Of a DNA stretch of 64,000 nucleotides, positions 1 to 9,743 are shown piece by piece. Origin of the DNA: Aquabacterium olei (GTDB taxonomy: Bacteria > Pseudomonadota > Gammaproteobacteria > Burkholderiales > Burkholderiaceae_C); assembly GCF_003100395.1 (NCBI RefSeq), contig NZ_CP029210.1, positions 3,410,001 through 3,474,000 on the forward strand, given 5' to 3'. Under the pieces are notes generated by a model, which was not told the DNA's origin, did not search any database, and saw only the letters and a list, made by a program, of their open reading frames with translations. Within the stretch, counting starts at the first letter, position 1, and the number at the start of each line of letters is the position of its first letter. The position numbers and the translations under genes were made by a program.

Positions 1-1434
1 CGTGAGCTGGCCGTCAACTGGCTTCCCAGCGTGCAGGCGCTGAGCGAACTGCGCAACGAGTTCGACGAAGCCCGGCGCGCCAGCTTGCGGCACGTGCTGG
101 AACCGACCGCGGCCGGCAAGGCCCATCAGTCCACGGTGCTCGCCGACATCTTCGACAAGCGGATCCCGGCGACCCTGGCGCACTACGAAGCCCTGATCTC
201 GTCCGAGGACGAGCGCCAGCTCACGGCCCAGATCAAGACGCAGCTGGCCGCCTATCGCCGGATCAACAGCCGCCTCATCGGGCTGTCCGATCAGGGGGAT
301 GCCGCCCTCGCCGACGCCCGTGAACTGGCCATCGGCGAGGCCGGGAGCGCCTACGCGACACTGCTCGGCCTGGTCGCCAAGGACGTGGCGCTGAACAAGC
401 GCGGCGCCGAGAATTCCTGGGTCACCGCGCAGCACACCTACCAGCTCGCGCTCAACCTGGTGGTGGCCGGCATCGGTCTGCTGGCCATTGTGTGCGGCGT
501 GCTGGCCTGGCGCATCACCCGTTCGATCACGGTGCCGCTGGCCGAGGCCGTGGCGTTGAGCAAGGCCGTGGCGAAGGGCGACCTGACCCACCATGCACAG
601 ACGCAGGGCGAAGATGAGGTGGCCGAGCTCGTGCGCTCGATGAACGCGATGACGAGCAACCTGTCGCGCCTGGTGGCCGATGTGCGCCAGGGCACCGACG
701 CCATCGCGACCGCCTCGACCCAGATCGCCCAGGGCAACGCCGACCTCTCGGCGCGCACGGAGCAGCAGGCCGCCAGCCTGCAGCAGACGGCCGCCTCGAT
801 GCACCAGATGAACGACACCGTGCGAACCAACTCGGACAACGCCAACCAGGCGAACCAGCTGGTGGCGCAGGCCACCGCCGTGGCCGCGCGCGGTGGCGAG
901 GACGTGGCCCGGGTGGTGTCCACGATGGCCGCCATCCAGGCGTCGAGCCGGCGCATCGCCGACATCATCTCGGTCATCGACGGCATCGCGTTCCAGACCA
1001 ACATCCTGGCGCTCAATGCCGCCGTGGAAGCCGCACGGGCGGGAGAACAGGGCCGCGGCTTTGCGGTCGTGGCCAGCGAAGTGCGCTCGCTGGCGCAGCG
1101 CTCGGCCAATGCAGCCAGGGAAATCAAGGGCCTGATCACGGACAGCGTCGAGAAGGTCGACGCCGGCAACGAACAGGTCAACAGCGCAGGCCGCACGATC
1201 GAGGAGGTGGTGCTGCAGGTGCGCAAGGTCAACGACCTGATCGCCGAGATCACGTCATCGAGCGTGGAGCAGAGCACCGGCGTGGGGCAGATCAACCAGG
1301 CGGTGGGGCAGCTCGACCAGACGACGCAGCAGAACGCGGCGCTGGTGGAAGAGACATCGGCTGCGGCAGAAAGCCTGCGCAACCAGGCGAGCGCACTGTC
1401 ACGCGCGGTGTCGGTGTTCCGCGTGCAGGGCTGA
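1..1434 (+). CDS. methyl-accepting chemotaxis protein, 5' end outside the window
   Basis: Chemoreceptor that passes ligand binding to the CheA/CheW kinase complex. The reading frame is open from base 1, so the start lies to the left. What remains is part of a helical periplasmic sensor of the TarH/four-helix type, one membrane segment at about 448-513, a HAMP domain just after it, and a long helical signalling domain. The signalling hairpin is recognisable at about 975-1110 by [16 protein letters not shown] and by [16 protein letters not shown], which are close to universal in MCPs. No C-terminal CheR/CheB-docking pentapeptide is seen; the protein ends in SVFRVQG. It converges on ftsZ. Family assignment is secure; the ligand cannot be read from sequence. 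Confidence 0.95.
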   Translation, partial: RELAVNWLPSVQALSELRNEFDEARRASLRHVLEPTAAGKAHQSTVLADIFDKRIPATLAHYEALISSEDERQLTAQIKTQLAAYRRINSRLIGLSDQGDAALADARELAIGEAGSAYATLLGLVAKDVALNKRGAENSWVTAQHTYQLALNLVVAGIGLLAIVCGVLAWRITRSITVPLAEAVALSKAVAKGDLTHHAQTQGEDEVAELVRSMNAMTSNLSRLVADVRQGTDAIATASTQIAQGNADLSARTEQQAASLQQTAASMHQMNDTVRTNSDNANQANQLVAQATAVAARGGEDVARVVSTMAAIQASSRRIADIISVIDGIAFQTNILALNAAVEAARAGEQGRGFAVVASEVRSLAQRSANAAREIKGLITDSVEKVDAGNEQVNSAGRTIEEVVLQVRKVNDLIAEITSSSVEQSTGVGQINQAVGQLDQTTQQNAALVEETSAAAESLRNQASALSRAVSVFRVQG

Positions 1435-1466
1435 CGCCAGAAAAGAAGGGCGGCGGCGAGAACGCC

Positions 1467-1499
1467 AAAAACCCCCCGCGCCCTCACGGGCCCGGGGGG
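1467..1499 (-). terminator. intrinsic terminator of the dcw cluster, after ftsZ
   Basis: A 12-bp GC-rich stem (1472-1483 with 1488-1499, one mismatch) closes a TCAC loop. Read on the minus strand it is followed by five T (1467-1471). It lies 37 bases past the ftsZ stop, between convergent genes, so it most likely ends the whole division-cluster transcript. Confidence 0.85.
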
Positions 1500-1536
1500 A
1501 TCAACTTCTTGGCAACGGTACGATCAGTGAGGCAAC

Positions 1537-2769
1537 TCAGTCGGCCTGCTTGCGCAGGAAGGCCGGGATCTCGATCTCGTCCATGCCGTTGCTGGCCAGC
1601 GCGTCGACCTTGGCGGCCGCCTGCGTGCGACCCGAACGCCACACGCTCGGGGTGTTGAGGCCGCTGAAGTCGTGGCCGCCGGCGCCACCCAGGCCATGGC
1701 CCTGGGCGTGGCCGACCGGGTGGTTCAGCACGGGAATGTTGTCGGTGCCGGTGCGGGCAAAGGCCTGCGTGGTGGCCGCGCTGTGGACCACGGTCATCGG
1801 CGCCTGGGCACGCTTGCCCGAGCTCAGGCCGGTGGCGATCACGGTGACGCGCAGCTGGTCGCCCAGGCTTTCGTCGTAGGCGGTGCCGTAGATCACGTGG
1901 GCGTCATCGGCCGCATAGCGGCGGATGGTGTTCATCGCGTTGCGCGACTCGGCCAGCTTGAAGCTCGACTTCGACGCGGCGATCAGCACCAGCACGCCAC
2001 GCGCACCCGACAGGTCGATGCCTTCCAGCAGCGGGCAGGCCACGGCGGCTTCGGCAGCCTTGGTGGCGCGGTCCGGGCCGCCGGCAGTGGCGGTGCCCAT
2101 CATGGCCTTGCCCGGCTCGCTCATCACGGTCTTGACGTCTTCGAAGTCGACGTTCACCAGGCCCGGGATGTGGATGATGTCCGAGATGCCGCCGACGGCG
2201 TTCTTCAGCACGTCGTTGGCCTTGGCAAAGGCTTCTTCCTGGGTGATGTCGTCACCCAGCACTTCCAGCAGCTTCTCGTTGAGCACGACGATCAGCGAAT
2301 CGACGTTGGCTTCCAGCTCGGCCAGGCCGGCATCGGCCTGCTTGGTGCGGCGGTTGCCTTCGAATTCGAACGGCTTGGTCACGACACCCACGGTCAGGAT
2401 GCCCATGTCCTTGGCCACGCGGGCGATCACCGGCGCAGCGCCCGTGCCCGTGCCACCGCCCATGCCGGCGGTGATGAAGACCATGTGCGCGCCGTCCAGC
2501 GCGTTGCGGATCTGGTCCACGGCCTCTTCGGCAGCCGCCTTGCCGGCTTCCGGCTTGGCGCCCGCGCCCAGACCGGACGAGCCCAGCTGCAGCTGCATCT
2601 CGGCGCTCGAGCGACCCAGCGCCTGCGAATCGGTGTTGGCGCAGATGAACTGCACGCCCTGCACACCCTGGCTGATCATGTGTTCCACGGCGTTGCCGCC
2701 GCCGCCACCCACCCCGATCACCTTGATCTGGGTGCCGGCATCAAAGTTGTCGATCATCTCGATTGCCAT
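1537..2769 (-). CDS. ftsZ: cell division GTPase FtsZ
   Basis: Tubulin-like GTPase that assembles the cytoplasmic Z ring. 410 residues. The N-terminal GGGGGNAV loop and the tubulin signature GGGTGTGAAPV bind GTP, and the T7-loop region NVDFEDVKTVM is present. A Gly/His/Ala-rich linker of about 50 residues precedes the C-terminal tail DEIEIPAFLRKQ, the usual docking site for FtsA and ZipA. The ATG at 2769 has an AGAGAGGT ribosome site just upstream. It is the last gene of the dcw cluster, 60 bp after ftsA, and is followed by a strong terminator. Confidence 0.99.
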   Translation of the reverse strand: MAIEMIDNFDAGTQIKVIGVGGGGGNAVEHMISQGVQGVQFICANTDSQALGRSSAEMQLQLGSSGLGAGAKPEAGKAAAEEAVDQIRNALDGAHMVFITAGMGGGTGTGAAPVIARVAKDMGILTVGVVTKPFEFEGNRRTKQADAGLAELEANVDSLIVVLNEKLLEVLGDDITQEEAFAKANDVLKNAVGGISDIIHIPGLVNVDFEDVKTVMSEPGKAMMGTATAGGPDRATKAAEAAVACPLLEGIDLSGARGVLVLIAASKSSFKLAESRNAMNTIRRYAADDAHVIYGTAYDESLGDQLRVTVIATGLSSGKRAQAPMTVVHSAATTQAFARTGTDNIPVLNHPVGHAQGHGLGGAGGHDFSGLNTPSVWRSGRTQAAAKVDALASNGMDEIEIPAFLRKQAD

Positions 2770-2829
2770 GTCGTACCTCTCTTTTGTTCAAGCAGTTGCC
2801 AATGAAATGGAGTTGCCCTCGGTGGGGCG

Positions 2830-4059
2830 TCAGAAGTTGCCTACAAACCAGTCGCGGACGCGGCCGAACAGGGTCTGAACCGACCCGGCCTGCTGCGCCG
2901 CTTTCATCCCGCGCGTGCGCGCGAGTCTTGCTTCTTCGAGCAAGCCCATGACGGTGGCCGAGCGCGGGCTGGCCACCATGTCGTGCAGTGCACCCGCGTA
3001 CAGGGGCAGGCCCTTGCGCACGGGTTTCAGGAAGATGTCCTCGGCGAGTTCGACCATGCCGGGCATGACGGCCGAGCCGCCCGTCAGCACGATGCCGGAG
3101 GACAACAGCTCCTCGTAACCGGACTCGCGGATCACCTGGTGAACCAGCGAGAAGATTTCTTCGACGCGCGGCTCGATCACGCCGGCCAGCGCCTGGCGCG
3201 AGAGCATGCGCGGGGCGCGGTCACCCAGGCCGGGCACCTCGACCTGGTCGTTCGGGTCGGCCAGCAGCTGCTTGGCCACGCCGTACTCGACCTTGATGTC
3301 CTCGGCGTCCTTGGTGGGCGTGCGCAGGGCCATCGCGATGTCGCTGGTGATCAGGTCACCGGCAATCGGGATGACGGCGGTGTGGCGCACGGCCCCATCG
3401 GTGAAGATGGAGACGTCCGTCGTGCCCGCACCGATGTCGACCAGGGCCACGCCCAGCGACTTCTCGTCGTCGGTCAGCACGGCCGAGCTGGATGCGCTCG
3501 GGTTGAGCACCAGTTGCTCGGCTTCCAGGCCGCAGCGGCGCACGCACTTGACGATGTTCTCGGCCGCGCTCTGCGCGCCCGTCACGATGTGGACCTTGAC
3601 CTCCAGGCGGCCGCCGCTCATGCCGATCGGCTCCCGCACCTCGTGGCCGTCGATGATGAATTCCTGCGGCTCGACCAGCAGCAGGCGCTGGTCGTTCGGA
3701 ATGTTGATGGCCTTGGCAGTCTCGACCACGCGTTGCACGTCGATCGGAGCGACTTCCTTGTCGCGCACGATAACCATGCCGGTGCTGTTCTGGCCGCGGA
3801 TGTGGCTGCCGGTGATGCCGGTCCACACGCGGCTGATCTTGCAGTCGGCCATCAGCTCGGCTTCTTTCAGCGCCTGCTGGATGGACTGCACGGTCGCGTC
3901 GATGTTGACGACCACGCCGCGCTTGAGGCCATGGCTCGGGGCCACGCCGAGACCCGCGAGGCGCAGGTCACCACCGGGCAGGACCTCGGCCACGACCGCC
4001 ATCACCTTGGCGGTGCCGATGTCCAGTCCGACGACCAGATCCTTGTATTCCTTGGGCAT
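2830..4059 (-). CDS. ftsA: cell division protein FtsA (actin-like Z-ring tether)
   Basis: Actin-fold ATPase that anchors FtsZ to the membrane and recruits later division proteins. 409 residues from the ATG at 4059 (MPKEYKDLVVGLDIGTAK); an upstream extension of the frame is Pro/Arg-rich and does not resemble FtsA. The phosphate-1 loop VGLDIGTAK, phosphate-2 VDIGAGTTD and adenosine motif GIVLTGGSAVMPG are all visible. The C-terminal residues QTLFGRVRDWFVGNF form the amphipathic membrane-targeting helix. It starts 28 bp after ftsQ and is followed by ftsZ. Confidence 0.98.
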   Translation of the reverse strand: MPKEYKDLVVGLDIGTAKVMAVVAEVLPGGDLRLAGLGVAPSHGLKRGVVVNIDATVQSIQQALKEAELMADCKISRVWTGITGSHIRGQNSTGMVIVRDKEVAPIDVQRVVETAKAINIPNDQRLLLVEPQEFIIDGHEVREPIGMSGGRLEVKVHIVTGAQSAAENIVKCVRRCGLEAEQLVLNPSASSSAVLTDDEKSLGVALVDIGAGTTDVSIFTDGAVRHTAVIPIAGDLITSDIAMALRTPTKDAEDIKVEYGVAKQLLADPNDQVEVPGLGDRAPRMLSRQALAGVIEPRVEEIFSLVHQVIRESGYEELLSSGIVLTGGSAVMPGMVELAEDIFLKPVRKGLPLYAGALHDMVASPRSATVMGLLEEARLARTRGMKAAQQAGSVQTLFGRVRDWFVGNF

Positions 4060-4087
4060 GGTGTGTGTGAAGGGCTCAGGTGGTTGA

Positions 4088-4945
4088 TCAGGGTGAGGTG
4101 GGCGCCGACGGCTTGCGCACGGGCGGCGGCTTGGGCTTGCTGGCCGCATCGGCCCAGGTGCTGGTGCCACGCAGCTTCACGGCGTAGCCCTGCGGATAGC
4201 GCAGGTCGGCCTGCTCCAGCGGCGCCGGATACTGTCGCTGCAGCGCCGGGAGGGTCTGCACGAAACGCGCGCCCCGTGCCAGGACCTCGTCGTCGGTGCC
4301 GCGGCCCAGCTCAATGCGAGCCTCGCTGTCGAGCAGCACGCTCCACGAGCCGCGGGCCGTCAGGCGCAGCGTCTGAATCTCGCCCAGCGGCGCCAGCAAC
4401 GGCTTGAGCGCGCGCAGCATGGCCAGCATCCGTGCCGACTCCTCGCCGGTGCTGTGGGCCGGCCCGCGCAGCACGGGCAGCCGCTCGTCTTCCACATCGC
4501 CGAGGTTGGCGTCGAACACCTCGCCCAGCGTGTTGACCAGCTGGTCCTCCTGGTCCTCGCGGAACCAGTAGGCCGCGGGGCGATGCTCTTCCAGCGTCAC
4601 GCGCAGCTCGTTGGGCCACACGCGGCGCACGACGGCCTTGCGCACCCAGGGCACCGCCTCGAAGACCTCGCGGCTCTTCTGCAGGTCGATGTCGAAGAAG
4701 CTGCCTTGCAGGCGGTGCACGGCGTTGGCGCGCACGGTGGCGAGGTTGTTGCGCTCGAGGTCACCGCCGATTTCGATGCGGTCGATCTGGAAGTAAGGCA
4801 GGCGCGACAGGCGCAGCAAGCCGGCAGCCAGCAACAGCCCCACCAGCCCGATCGCCAGCGCGATCGCAGCCGTGTTCATCCAGCGGACGTCCATCGGCGT
4901 CTCGTCCTGGAGGGGGGCAGCGTGGAGGGCTGCGGCAGCCAGCAT
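4088..4945 (-). CDS. ftsQ: cell division protein FtsQ
   Basis: Bitopic division protein that links early cytoplasmic and late periplasmic divisome proteins (the FtsQ-FtsL-FtsB complex). 285 residues from ATG 4945. One membrane helix is at about residues 26-45, followed by a POTRA domain beginning at YFQIDRIEIGGDL and the FtsQ beta domain. A second possible ATG at 4894 would begin exactly at MDVRWMN. The longer start was preferred because related proteins carry 8-15 residues before this DVRxMN motif, but it has no better ribosome site. The C-terminus is a Pro/Lys-rich tail. It lies between ddlB (28-bp gap) and ftsA. Confidence 0.93.
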   Translation of the reverse strand: MLAAAALHAAPLQDETPMDVRWMNTAAIALAIGLVGLLLAAGLLRLSRLPYFQIDRIEIGGDLERNNLATVRANAVHRLQGSFFDIDLQKSREVFEAVPWVRKAVVRRVWPNELRVTLEEHRPAAYWFREDQEDQLVNTLGEVFDANLGDVEDERLPVLRGPAHSTGEESARMLAMLRALKPLLAPLGEIQTLRLTARGSWSVLLDSEARIELGRGTDDEVLARGARFVQTLPALQRQYPAPLEQADLRYPQGYAVKLRGTSTWADAASKPKPPPVRKPSAPTSP

Positions 4946-4973
4946 GGTGGGGTCCTGTGCGCCTTTCTTCGCG

Positions 4974-5948
4974 TCAGCGGGTGGTGCTGTCCAGGCTGGC
5001 CGAAGCCAGCAGGTGCACGCACAGTTGTTCGTAGCTCAGGCCGGCCACGCGGGCCGACATGGGCACCAGGGAGTGGCCGGTCATGCCCGGCGAGGTGTTG
5101 ATCTCCAGCAGGAAGGGCTGGCGGTCGCTCTGGCGGATCATCACGTCGGCGCGGGCCCAGCCGCGGCAGCCCAGCGTGCGGAAGGCCCGCACCACCTGGC
5201 GCTGGATCTCGGCTTCCTCGTCGGCATCCAGACCGCTCGGGCACAGGTACTGCACCTCGTCGGTGAAGTACTTGTTCTGGTAGTCGTAGTTGCCTCCCGG
5301 CGCGACGATGCGGATCACGGGCAGCGCCTGCGCGTGGCCTTCCACGATGAGCACCGGGCAGGTCGTTTCCTCACCTTCGATGAACTGCTCGCACAGCACC
5401 TCGGGGTCGTGCTGCGCGGCGGCCGCGTAGGCGGCGGCGCACTGGGCGGGGTCGGTCACCTTGGTCAGGCCGATGGACGAGCCTTCGCGCGCGGGCTTGA
5501 CGATCATCGGCGCGCCCAGCACGGCCAGCGCGTGCACGCACTCGTCGGCGCTGCTGACCATGCGCCAGTCCGGCGTGGGCAGGCCCTCGAAACGCCAGAT
5601 GCGCTTGGTCATGATCTTGTCCATCGCGATCGACGAGGCCATGACGCCCGAGCCCGTGTACGGGATCTTCAGCAGCTCGAGCGCGCCCTGCACGGTGCCG
5701 TCTTCGCCACCGCGGCCATGCAGCGCAATGAAGCAGCGGTCCACGCCCTCGGTGCGCAGGTCTTCCAGCGGGCGCTCGGCCGGGTCGAAGGCGAACGCGT
5801 TGACGCCGGCCGACTGCAGCGCCTGCAGCACGCCGGTGCCCGACATGATCGAGACCTCGCGCTCGGCCGAGGTGCCGCCGAACAGCACGGCGACCTTGCC
5901 CAGCGAGGCCGGGTCGATGCGGAGGGGCTGAAGGTGAACCTGGCTCAT
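4974..5948 (-). CDS. ddlB: D-alanine--D-alanine ligase
   Basis: ATP-grasp enzyme that joins two D-alanines for the peptidoglycan stem. 324 residues, the normal length. The N-terminal [12 protein letters not shown], the [12 protein letters not shown] loop, [15 protein letters not shown] and the Mg-binding EINTSPGMT are all in place. Its ATG overlaps the murC stop (ATGA at 5945-5948), so the two are translationally coupled. It is called ddlB rather than ddlA because of its place inside the dcw cluster. Confidence 0.98.
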   Translation of the reverse strand: MSQVHLQPLRIDPASLGKVAVLFGGTSAEREVSIMSGTGVLQALQSAGVNAFAFDPAERPLEDLRTEGVDRCFIALHGRGGEDGTVQGALELLKIPYTGSGVMASSIAMDKIMTKRIWRFEGLPTPDWRMVSSADECVHALAVLGAPMIVKPAREGSSIGLTKVTDPAQCAAAYAAAAQHDPEVLCEQFIEGEETTCPVLIVEGHAQALPVIRIVAPGGNYDYQNKYFTDEVQYLCPSGLDADEEAEIQRQVVRAFRTLGCRGWARADVMIRQSDRQPFLLEINTSPGMTGHSLVPMSARVAGLSYEQLCVHLLASASLDSTTR

Positions 5949-7360
5949 GCCGATGCCTCTTGCTTCAACAGTTCCGCCACCTTGGCGGGCACGCCGCCGA
6001 TGGAACCGGCGCCCATGCAGATCACGATGTCGCCGTCGCGCGTGCTTTCAGCGATGGCCTGGGGCAGCGCCGCCACGTCGTCAACGAAGACCGGCTCGAC
6101 CTTGCCGGCCACGCGCACCGCGCGGGTCAGGGCCCGGCCGTCGGCGGCCACGATGGGCGCTTCGCCCGCGGCATAAACCTCGGTCAGCAGCACCGCATCG
6201 GCCGTGCCCAGCACCTTCACGAAGTCTTCAAAACAGTCGCGCGTGCGGGTGTAGCGGTGCGGCTGGAAGGCCAGCACCAGGCGCTGGCCGGGAAAGGCGC
6301 CGCGCGCCGCGTTGATCACGGCGGCCATCTCGACCGGGTGGTGGCCGTAGTCGTCGATCAGCGTGAACTGACCGCCGTCGCCGGCACGGCACTGGCCGTG
6401 GCGCTGGAAGCGGCGGCCCACGCCGGTGAACTCACCGAGCGCCTTCACCATCGGGGCGTCGGGCAGCTCGATCTCGGTGGCCACGGCAATGGCCGCCAGC
6501 GCATTGAGCACGTTGTGCACGCCGGGCAGGTTCAGCGTCACGTCCAGATCGGGCATGACCTGGCCGTTGCGACGCTGCACCGTGAAGCGCATCTGCCCGC
6601 CGGGCAGCGCCACCACATTGACGGCGCGCACCTGGGCGTCTTCACCAAAGCCATAGGTGATCACCGGCCGCGAGATCAACGGGATGATGCTGCGCACGCC
6701 GGGATCGTCGGCACACAGGATGGCCGAGCCGTAGAACGGCATGCGGTGCAGGAAGTCGACGAAGGCCTGCTTGAGCTTCGCGAAGTCGTGCCCGTAGGTG
6801 TCCATGTGGTCGGCGTCGATGTTGGTGACGACCGACAGCACGGGCAGCAGGTTCAGGAAGGAGGCGTCCGACTCGTCGGCCTCCACGACGATGTACTCGC
6901 CCTTGCCCAGCGCCGAGTTGGCGCCGGCGCTGTTGAGCTTGCCACCGATCACGAAGGTCGGGTCGACGCCGGCTTCGGCCAGGATGCAGGTCACCAGCGA
7001 GGTGGTGGTGGTCTTGCCGTGCGTGCCGGCAATGGCGATGCCGCGGCGCAGGCGCATCAGCTCGGCCAGCATCACGGCGCGGGGCACGACGGGGATGCGC
7101 TTCGCGCGCGCGGCGATCACCTCGGGGTTGTCGCCCTTCACCGCGGTGGACGTGACCACGGCTTCGGCGCCTTCGATGTGCGCGGCCTCGTGGCCGATGA
7201 ACACACGGATGCCGAGCGAGGCCAGGCGGCGCGAGGTGGCGCTGTCCGACTGGTCGGAGCCCGAGACGGTGTAGCCCAGGTTGTGCAGGATCTCGGCGAT
7301 GCCGCTCATGCCGGCGCCCCCGATGCCCACGAAGTGGATGTGCTTGACGGCGTGCTTCAT
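5945..7360 (-). CDS. murC: UDP-N-acetylmuramate--L-alanine ligase
   Basis: Cytoplasmic Mur ligase that adds L-Ala to UDP-MurNAc. 471 residues. The N-terminal [14 protein letters not shown] nucleotide-binding loop, the ATP P-loop [10 protein letters not shown] and the YGHHP motif typical of MurC are present. The C-terminal domain ends in the usual GAGSIGG region. It overlaps murG by four bases at 7357-7360 and ddlB at 5945-5948. Confidence 0.98.
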   Translation of the reverse strand: MKHAVKHIHFVGIGGAGMSGIAEILHNLGYTVSGSDQSDSATSRRLASLGIRVFIGHEAAHIEGAEAVVTSTAVKGDNPEVIAARAKRIPVVPRAVMLAELMRLRRGIAIAGTHGKTTTTSLVTCILAEAGVDPTFVIGGKLNSAGANSALGKGEYIVVEADESDASFLNLLPVLSVVTNIDADHMDTYGHDFAKLKQAFVDFLHRMPFYGSAILCADDPGVRSIIPLISRPVITYGFGEDAQVRAVNVVALPGGQMRFTVQRRNGQVMPDLDVTLNLPGVHNVLNALAAIAVATEIELPDAPMVKALGEFTGVGRRFQRHGQCRAGDGGQFTLIDDYGHHPVEMAAVINAARGAFPGQRLVLAFQPHRYTRTRDCFEDFVKVLGTADAVLLTEVYAAGEAPIVAADGRALTRAVRVAGKVEPVFVDDVAALPQAIAESTRDGDIVICMGAGSIGGVPAKVAELLKQEASA

Positions 7361-8466
7361 GCGGACGCCTTTCCGGAAGTAGGTTTCACGTGCTGTTCGA
7401 TGGCATCAGCCACGGCGGCGGCCGAGCGGGTGCGCGCCAGTTGCCGCGCCCGATCGGCCATGGTCAGCAGCTGTGTGCGGTCCAGCGCCATCAGGCGCTG
7501 CGCCAGGGCGTCGGCCGACAGTTCGGTCTGCGGCAGGTGCACGGCGGCGCCATGCCCGGCCATGTACTCGGCGTTGTCGCGCTGGTGTGCCGTGGTCGAC
7601 ACAATCAGCGGGATCAGGATGCTCGGCACACCGGCCGCGCACAGTTCGCTGACGGTGATGGCGCCGGCACGGCACACGATCAGGTCGCAGGCGGCCAGCC
7701 GCTCGGCCATGTTGTTGATGAAGGGCAGGACCTCGGCATCGCGGCTGGCGTCGAGGCCGGCGGCGGCATAGGCCTTGCGCACGTCTTCGAGGTTGGCCAT
7801 GCCGGTCTGGTGGGTGATCAGCGGGCGCTGGTCGGCCGGAATCTTCGCGAGCGCCTGCGGCACCGTCTCGTTGAGCACGCGCGCGCCCAGGCTGCCCCCC
7901 ACCACCAGCACGCGCAGCGGGCCGGTGCGGCCGGCAAAGCGCTCGGCGGGCGGGGCGATGGCTTCGATCTCGGCGCGCACGGGGTTGCCGGTCACGCGGG
8001 CCACCTTGTGCTGTGAGGCCGGGCCGTCAAAGCCGCAGGCCAGCACGTCGGTGATGGGCAGCAGCGCGCGGTTGCTGAGCAGCATGGCCGCGTCGGCATT
8101 CACCATGACCAGCGGCAGGCCCCGGGCCGTGCCCATCACCCCACCGGGGAAGCAGACGTAGCCGCCCATGCCGAGCACGGCCGTGGCCTTGCGGTCCGCC
8201 AGGATCTTCCAGCAGTCGGCAAAGGCTTTGAGCAGGCGCACGCCGCCGAACAGCGTGTCGACCGGGCTCTTGCCGCGCAGGCCGTTGAAGGCAATGGAGT
8301 CGAGCGGGATGCCGGTGGGCGGCACAAGCCGGTTTTCCATGCCGCCGGTCGTGCCCAGCCACGACACGGTCCAGCCGCGGCGCTTCATCTCGTCGGCCAC
8401 GGCCAGGCCGGGCATGATGTGCCCGCCGGTGCCGGCCGCCATGATCACGAGGTGGCGTGCGCTCAT
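7357..8466 (-). CDS. murG: UDP-GlcNAc:lipid I N-acetylglucosaminyltransferase MurG
   Basis: Membrane-associated GT-B glycosyltransferase that converts lipid I to lipid II on the inner face of the membrane. 369 residues from the ATG at 8466 ([20 protein letters not shown]); sequence upstream in this frame overlaps ftsW and does not look like MurG. The glycine loop GTGGHIMPG, the VVGGSLGA motif and the UDP-GlcNAc-binding [19 protein letters not shown] are clear. It overlaps ftsW by four bases and murC by four. Confidence 0.98.
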   Translation of the reverse strand: MSARHLVIMAAGTGGHIMPGLAVADEMKRRGWTVSWLGTTGGMENRLVPPTGIPLDSIAFNGLRGKSPVDTLFGGVRLLKAFADCWKILADRKATAVLGMGGYVCFPGGVMGTARGLPLVMVNADAAMLLSNRALLPITDVLACGFDGPASQHKVARVTGNPVRAEIEAIAPPAERFAGRTGPLRVLVVGGSLGARVLNETVPQALAKIPADQRPLITHQTGMANLEDVRKAYAAAGLDASRDAEVLPFINNMAERLAACDLIVCRAGAITVSELCAAGVPSILIPLIVSTTAHQRDNAEYMAGHGAAVHLPQTELSADALAQRLMALDRTQLLTMADRARQLARTRSAAAVADAIEQHVKPTSGKASA

Positions 8467-9743
8467 GCTCGGCCTCCCCGCATAAGTTGACGATTCTCGA
8501 TATCGACTCTGAGGCAAATCGCCAACGCCACACAGTTGAGCAGGATGGCCGAGCCGCCGAAGCTCATCAGCGGCAGCGTCAGGCCCTTGGTGGGCAGCAC
8601 GCCCAGGTTCACACCCATGTTGATGAATCCCTGGCCGCCCATCCACACGGCCACGCCCTGGGCCACGAGGCCCGAGAACACGCGGTCGAGCGCGATGGCC
8701 TGGCGGCCGATGTTGAACAGACGCACCACCATCCAGAAGAAGGCCAGGATGACGATGGCGACACCGACAAAGCCCAGCTCTTCGCCGATGACGGCGAGCA
8801 GGAAGTCGGTGTGCGCCTCAGGCAGGTAGTGCAGTTTTTCGAGGCTGGAGCCCAGGCCTTCGCCGAACACCTCACCGCGCCCGAAGGCGATCAGCGAGTG
8901 CGTGAGCTGGTAGGCCTTGCCCAGCGCGTTCTTCTCGCTCCACGGGTCGAGGTAGGCGAAGATCCGCTCGCGCCGCCACGGGCTGAGCGTCACCATCAGC
9001 GCGAAGGCGCCGAGCAGCACCGCCGTGATCAGGAAGAACATGCGGCCGTTGACGCCGCCCAGGAACAGGATGGACATGGCGATGGTGGCGATCACCATGA
9101 AGGCGCCCATGTCGGGCTCGGCCAGCAGCAGCAGGCCCACCACGCCCACGGCGACGGCCATCGGGGCCACGGCGCGGAAGAAGCGTTCCTTCACGTCCAT
9201 CTTGCGCACCATGTAGTCGGACGCATAGAGCACGATGGCCAGCTTGGCCAGCTCGGACGGCTGGAAGTTCATGACCCCGAGCGGCAGCCAGCGCCGCGCG
9301 CCATAGACAACCTTGCCGACGTGCGGGATGAGCACCAGGATCAGCAACACCAGCGAGGCGATGAAAAGCCACGGCGCAACCCGCTCCCAGGTGGCCATGG
9401 GCACCTGCGTGACCACGGCCGCCACGCTGACGGCCATCACGATCGAGAGCAGGTGGCGGCTGAAGAAGTGATGCGGTGTGTAGTTGGCGAAGCGCGGGCT
9501 GTCGGGCAGCGCGATCGTGGCCGAGTAGACCATGATCAGGCCGGCGAGCAGCAGCGCGATCGTCACCCACACCAGCGGCTGGTCGAAGCCCATCACGCGC
9601 GAGGGACTGGCGGCACTGACGTTCACATAGTCGCGCACCGGCAACGAGCCGGATCCGGCCGCGTCGGCACCGCCCAGACGGGCACGCAGCCCACCGAGCA
9701 GGCTGCTCAGGCGTCCGGAGAGGCCGGCGTGCGTCAGGCTCAT
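8463..9743 (-). CDS. ftsW: SEDS peptidoglycan glycosyltransferase FtsW
   Basis: Polytopic septal peptidoglycan polymerase of the SEDS (RodA/FtsW) family, partner of FtsI. 426 residues from ATG 9743. A cytoplasmic N-terminus of about 60 residues is followed by about ten membrane helices. SEDS hallmarks include [12 protein letters not shown], the periplasmic loop around [19 protein letters not shown] and the late PLMSFGGSA. It overlaps murD (ATGA at 9740-9743) and murG (8463-8466). Confidence 0.98.
   Translation of the reverse strand: MSLTHAGLSGRLSSLLGGLRARLGGADAAGSGSLPVRDYVNVSAASPSRVMGFDQPLVWVTIALLLAGLIMVYSATIALPDSPRFANYTPHHFFSRHLLSIVMAVSVAAVVTQVPMATWERVAPWLFIASLVLLILVLIPHVGKVVYGARRWLPLGVMNFQPSELAKLAIVLYASDYMVRKMDVKERFFRAVAPMAVAVGVVGLLLLAEPDMGAFMVIATIAMSILFLGGVNGRMFFLITAVLLGAFALMVTLSPWRRERIFAYLDPWSEKNALGKAYQLTHSLIAFGRGEVFGEGLGSSLEKLHYLPEAHTDFLLAVIGEELGFVGVAIVILAFFWMVVRLFNIGRQAIALDRVFSGLVAQGVAVWMGGQGFINMGVNLGVLPTKGLTLPLMSFGGSAILLNCVALAICLRVDIENRQLMRGGRA

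Noticed and set aside
2427..2666. Small Arg/Cys-rich frames inside ftsZ, ftsA and other minus-strand genes
   Set aside because: Same-strand alternative frames of strongly conserved genes; no independent coding signal.
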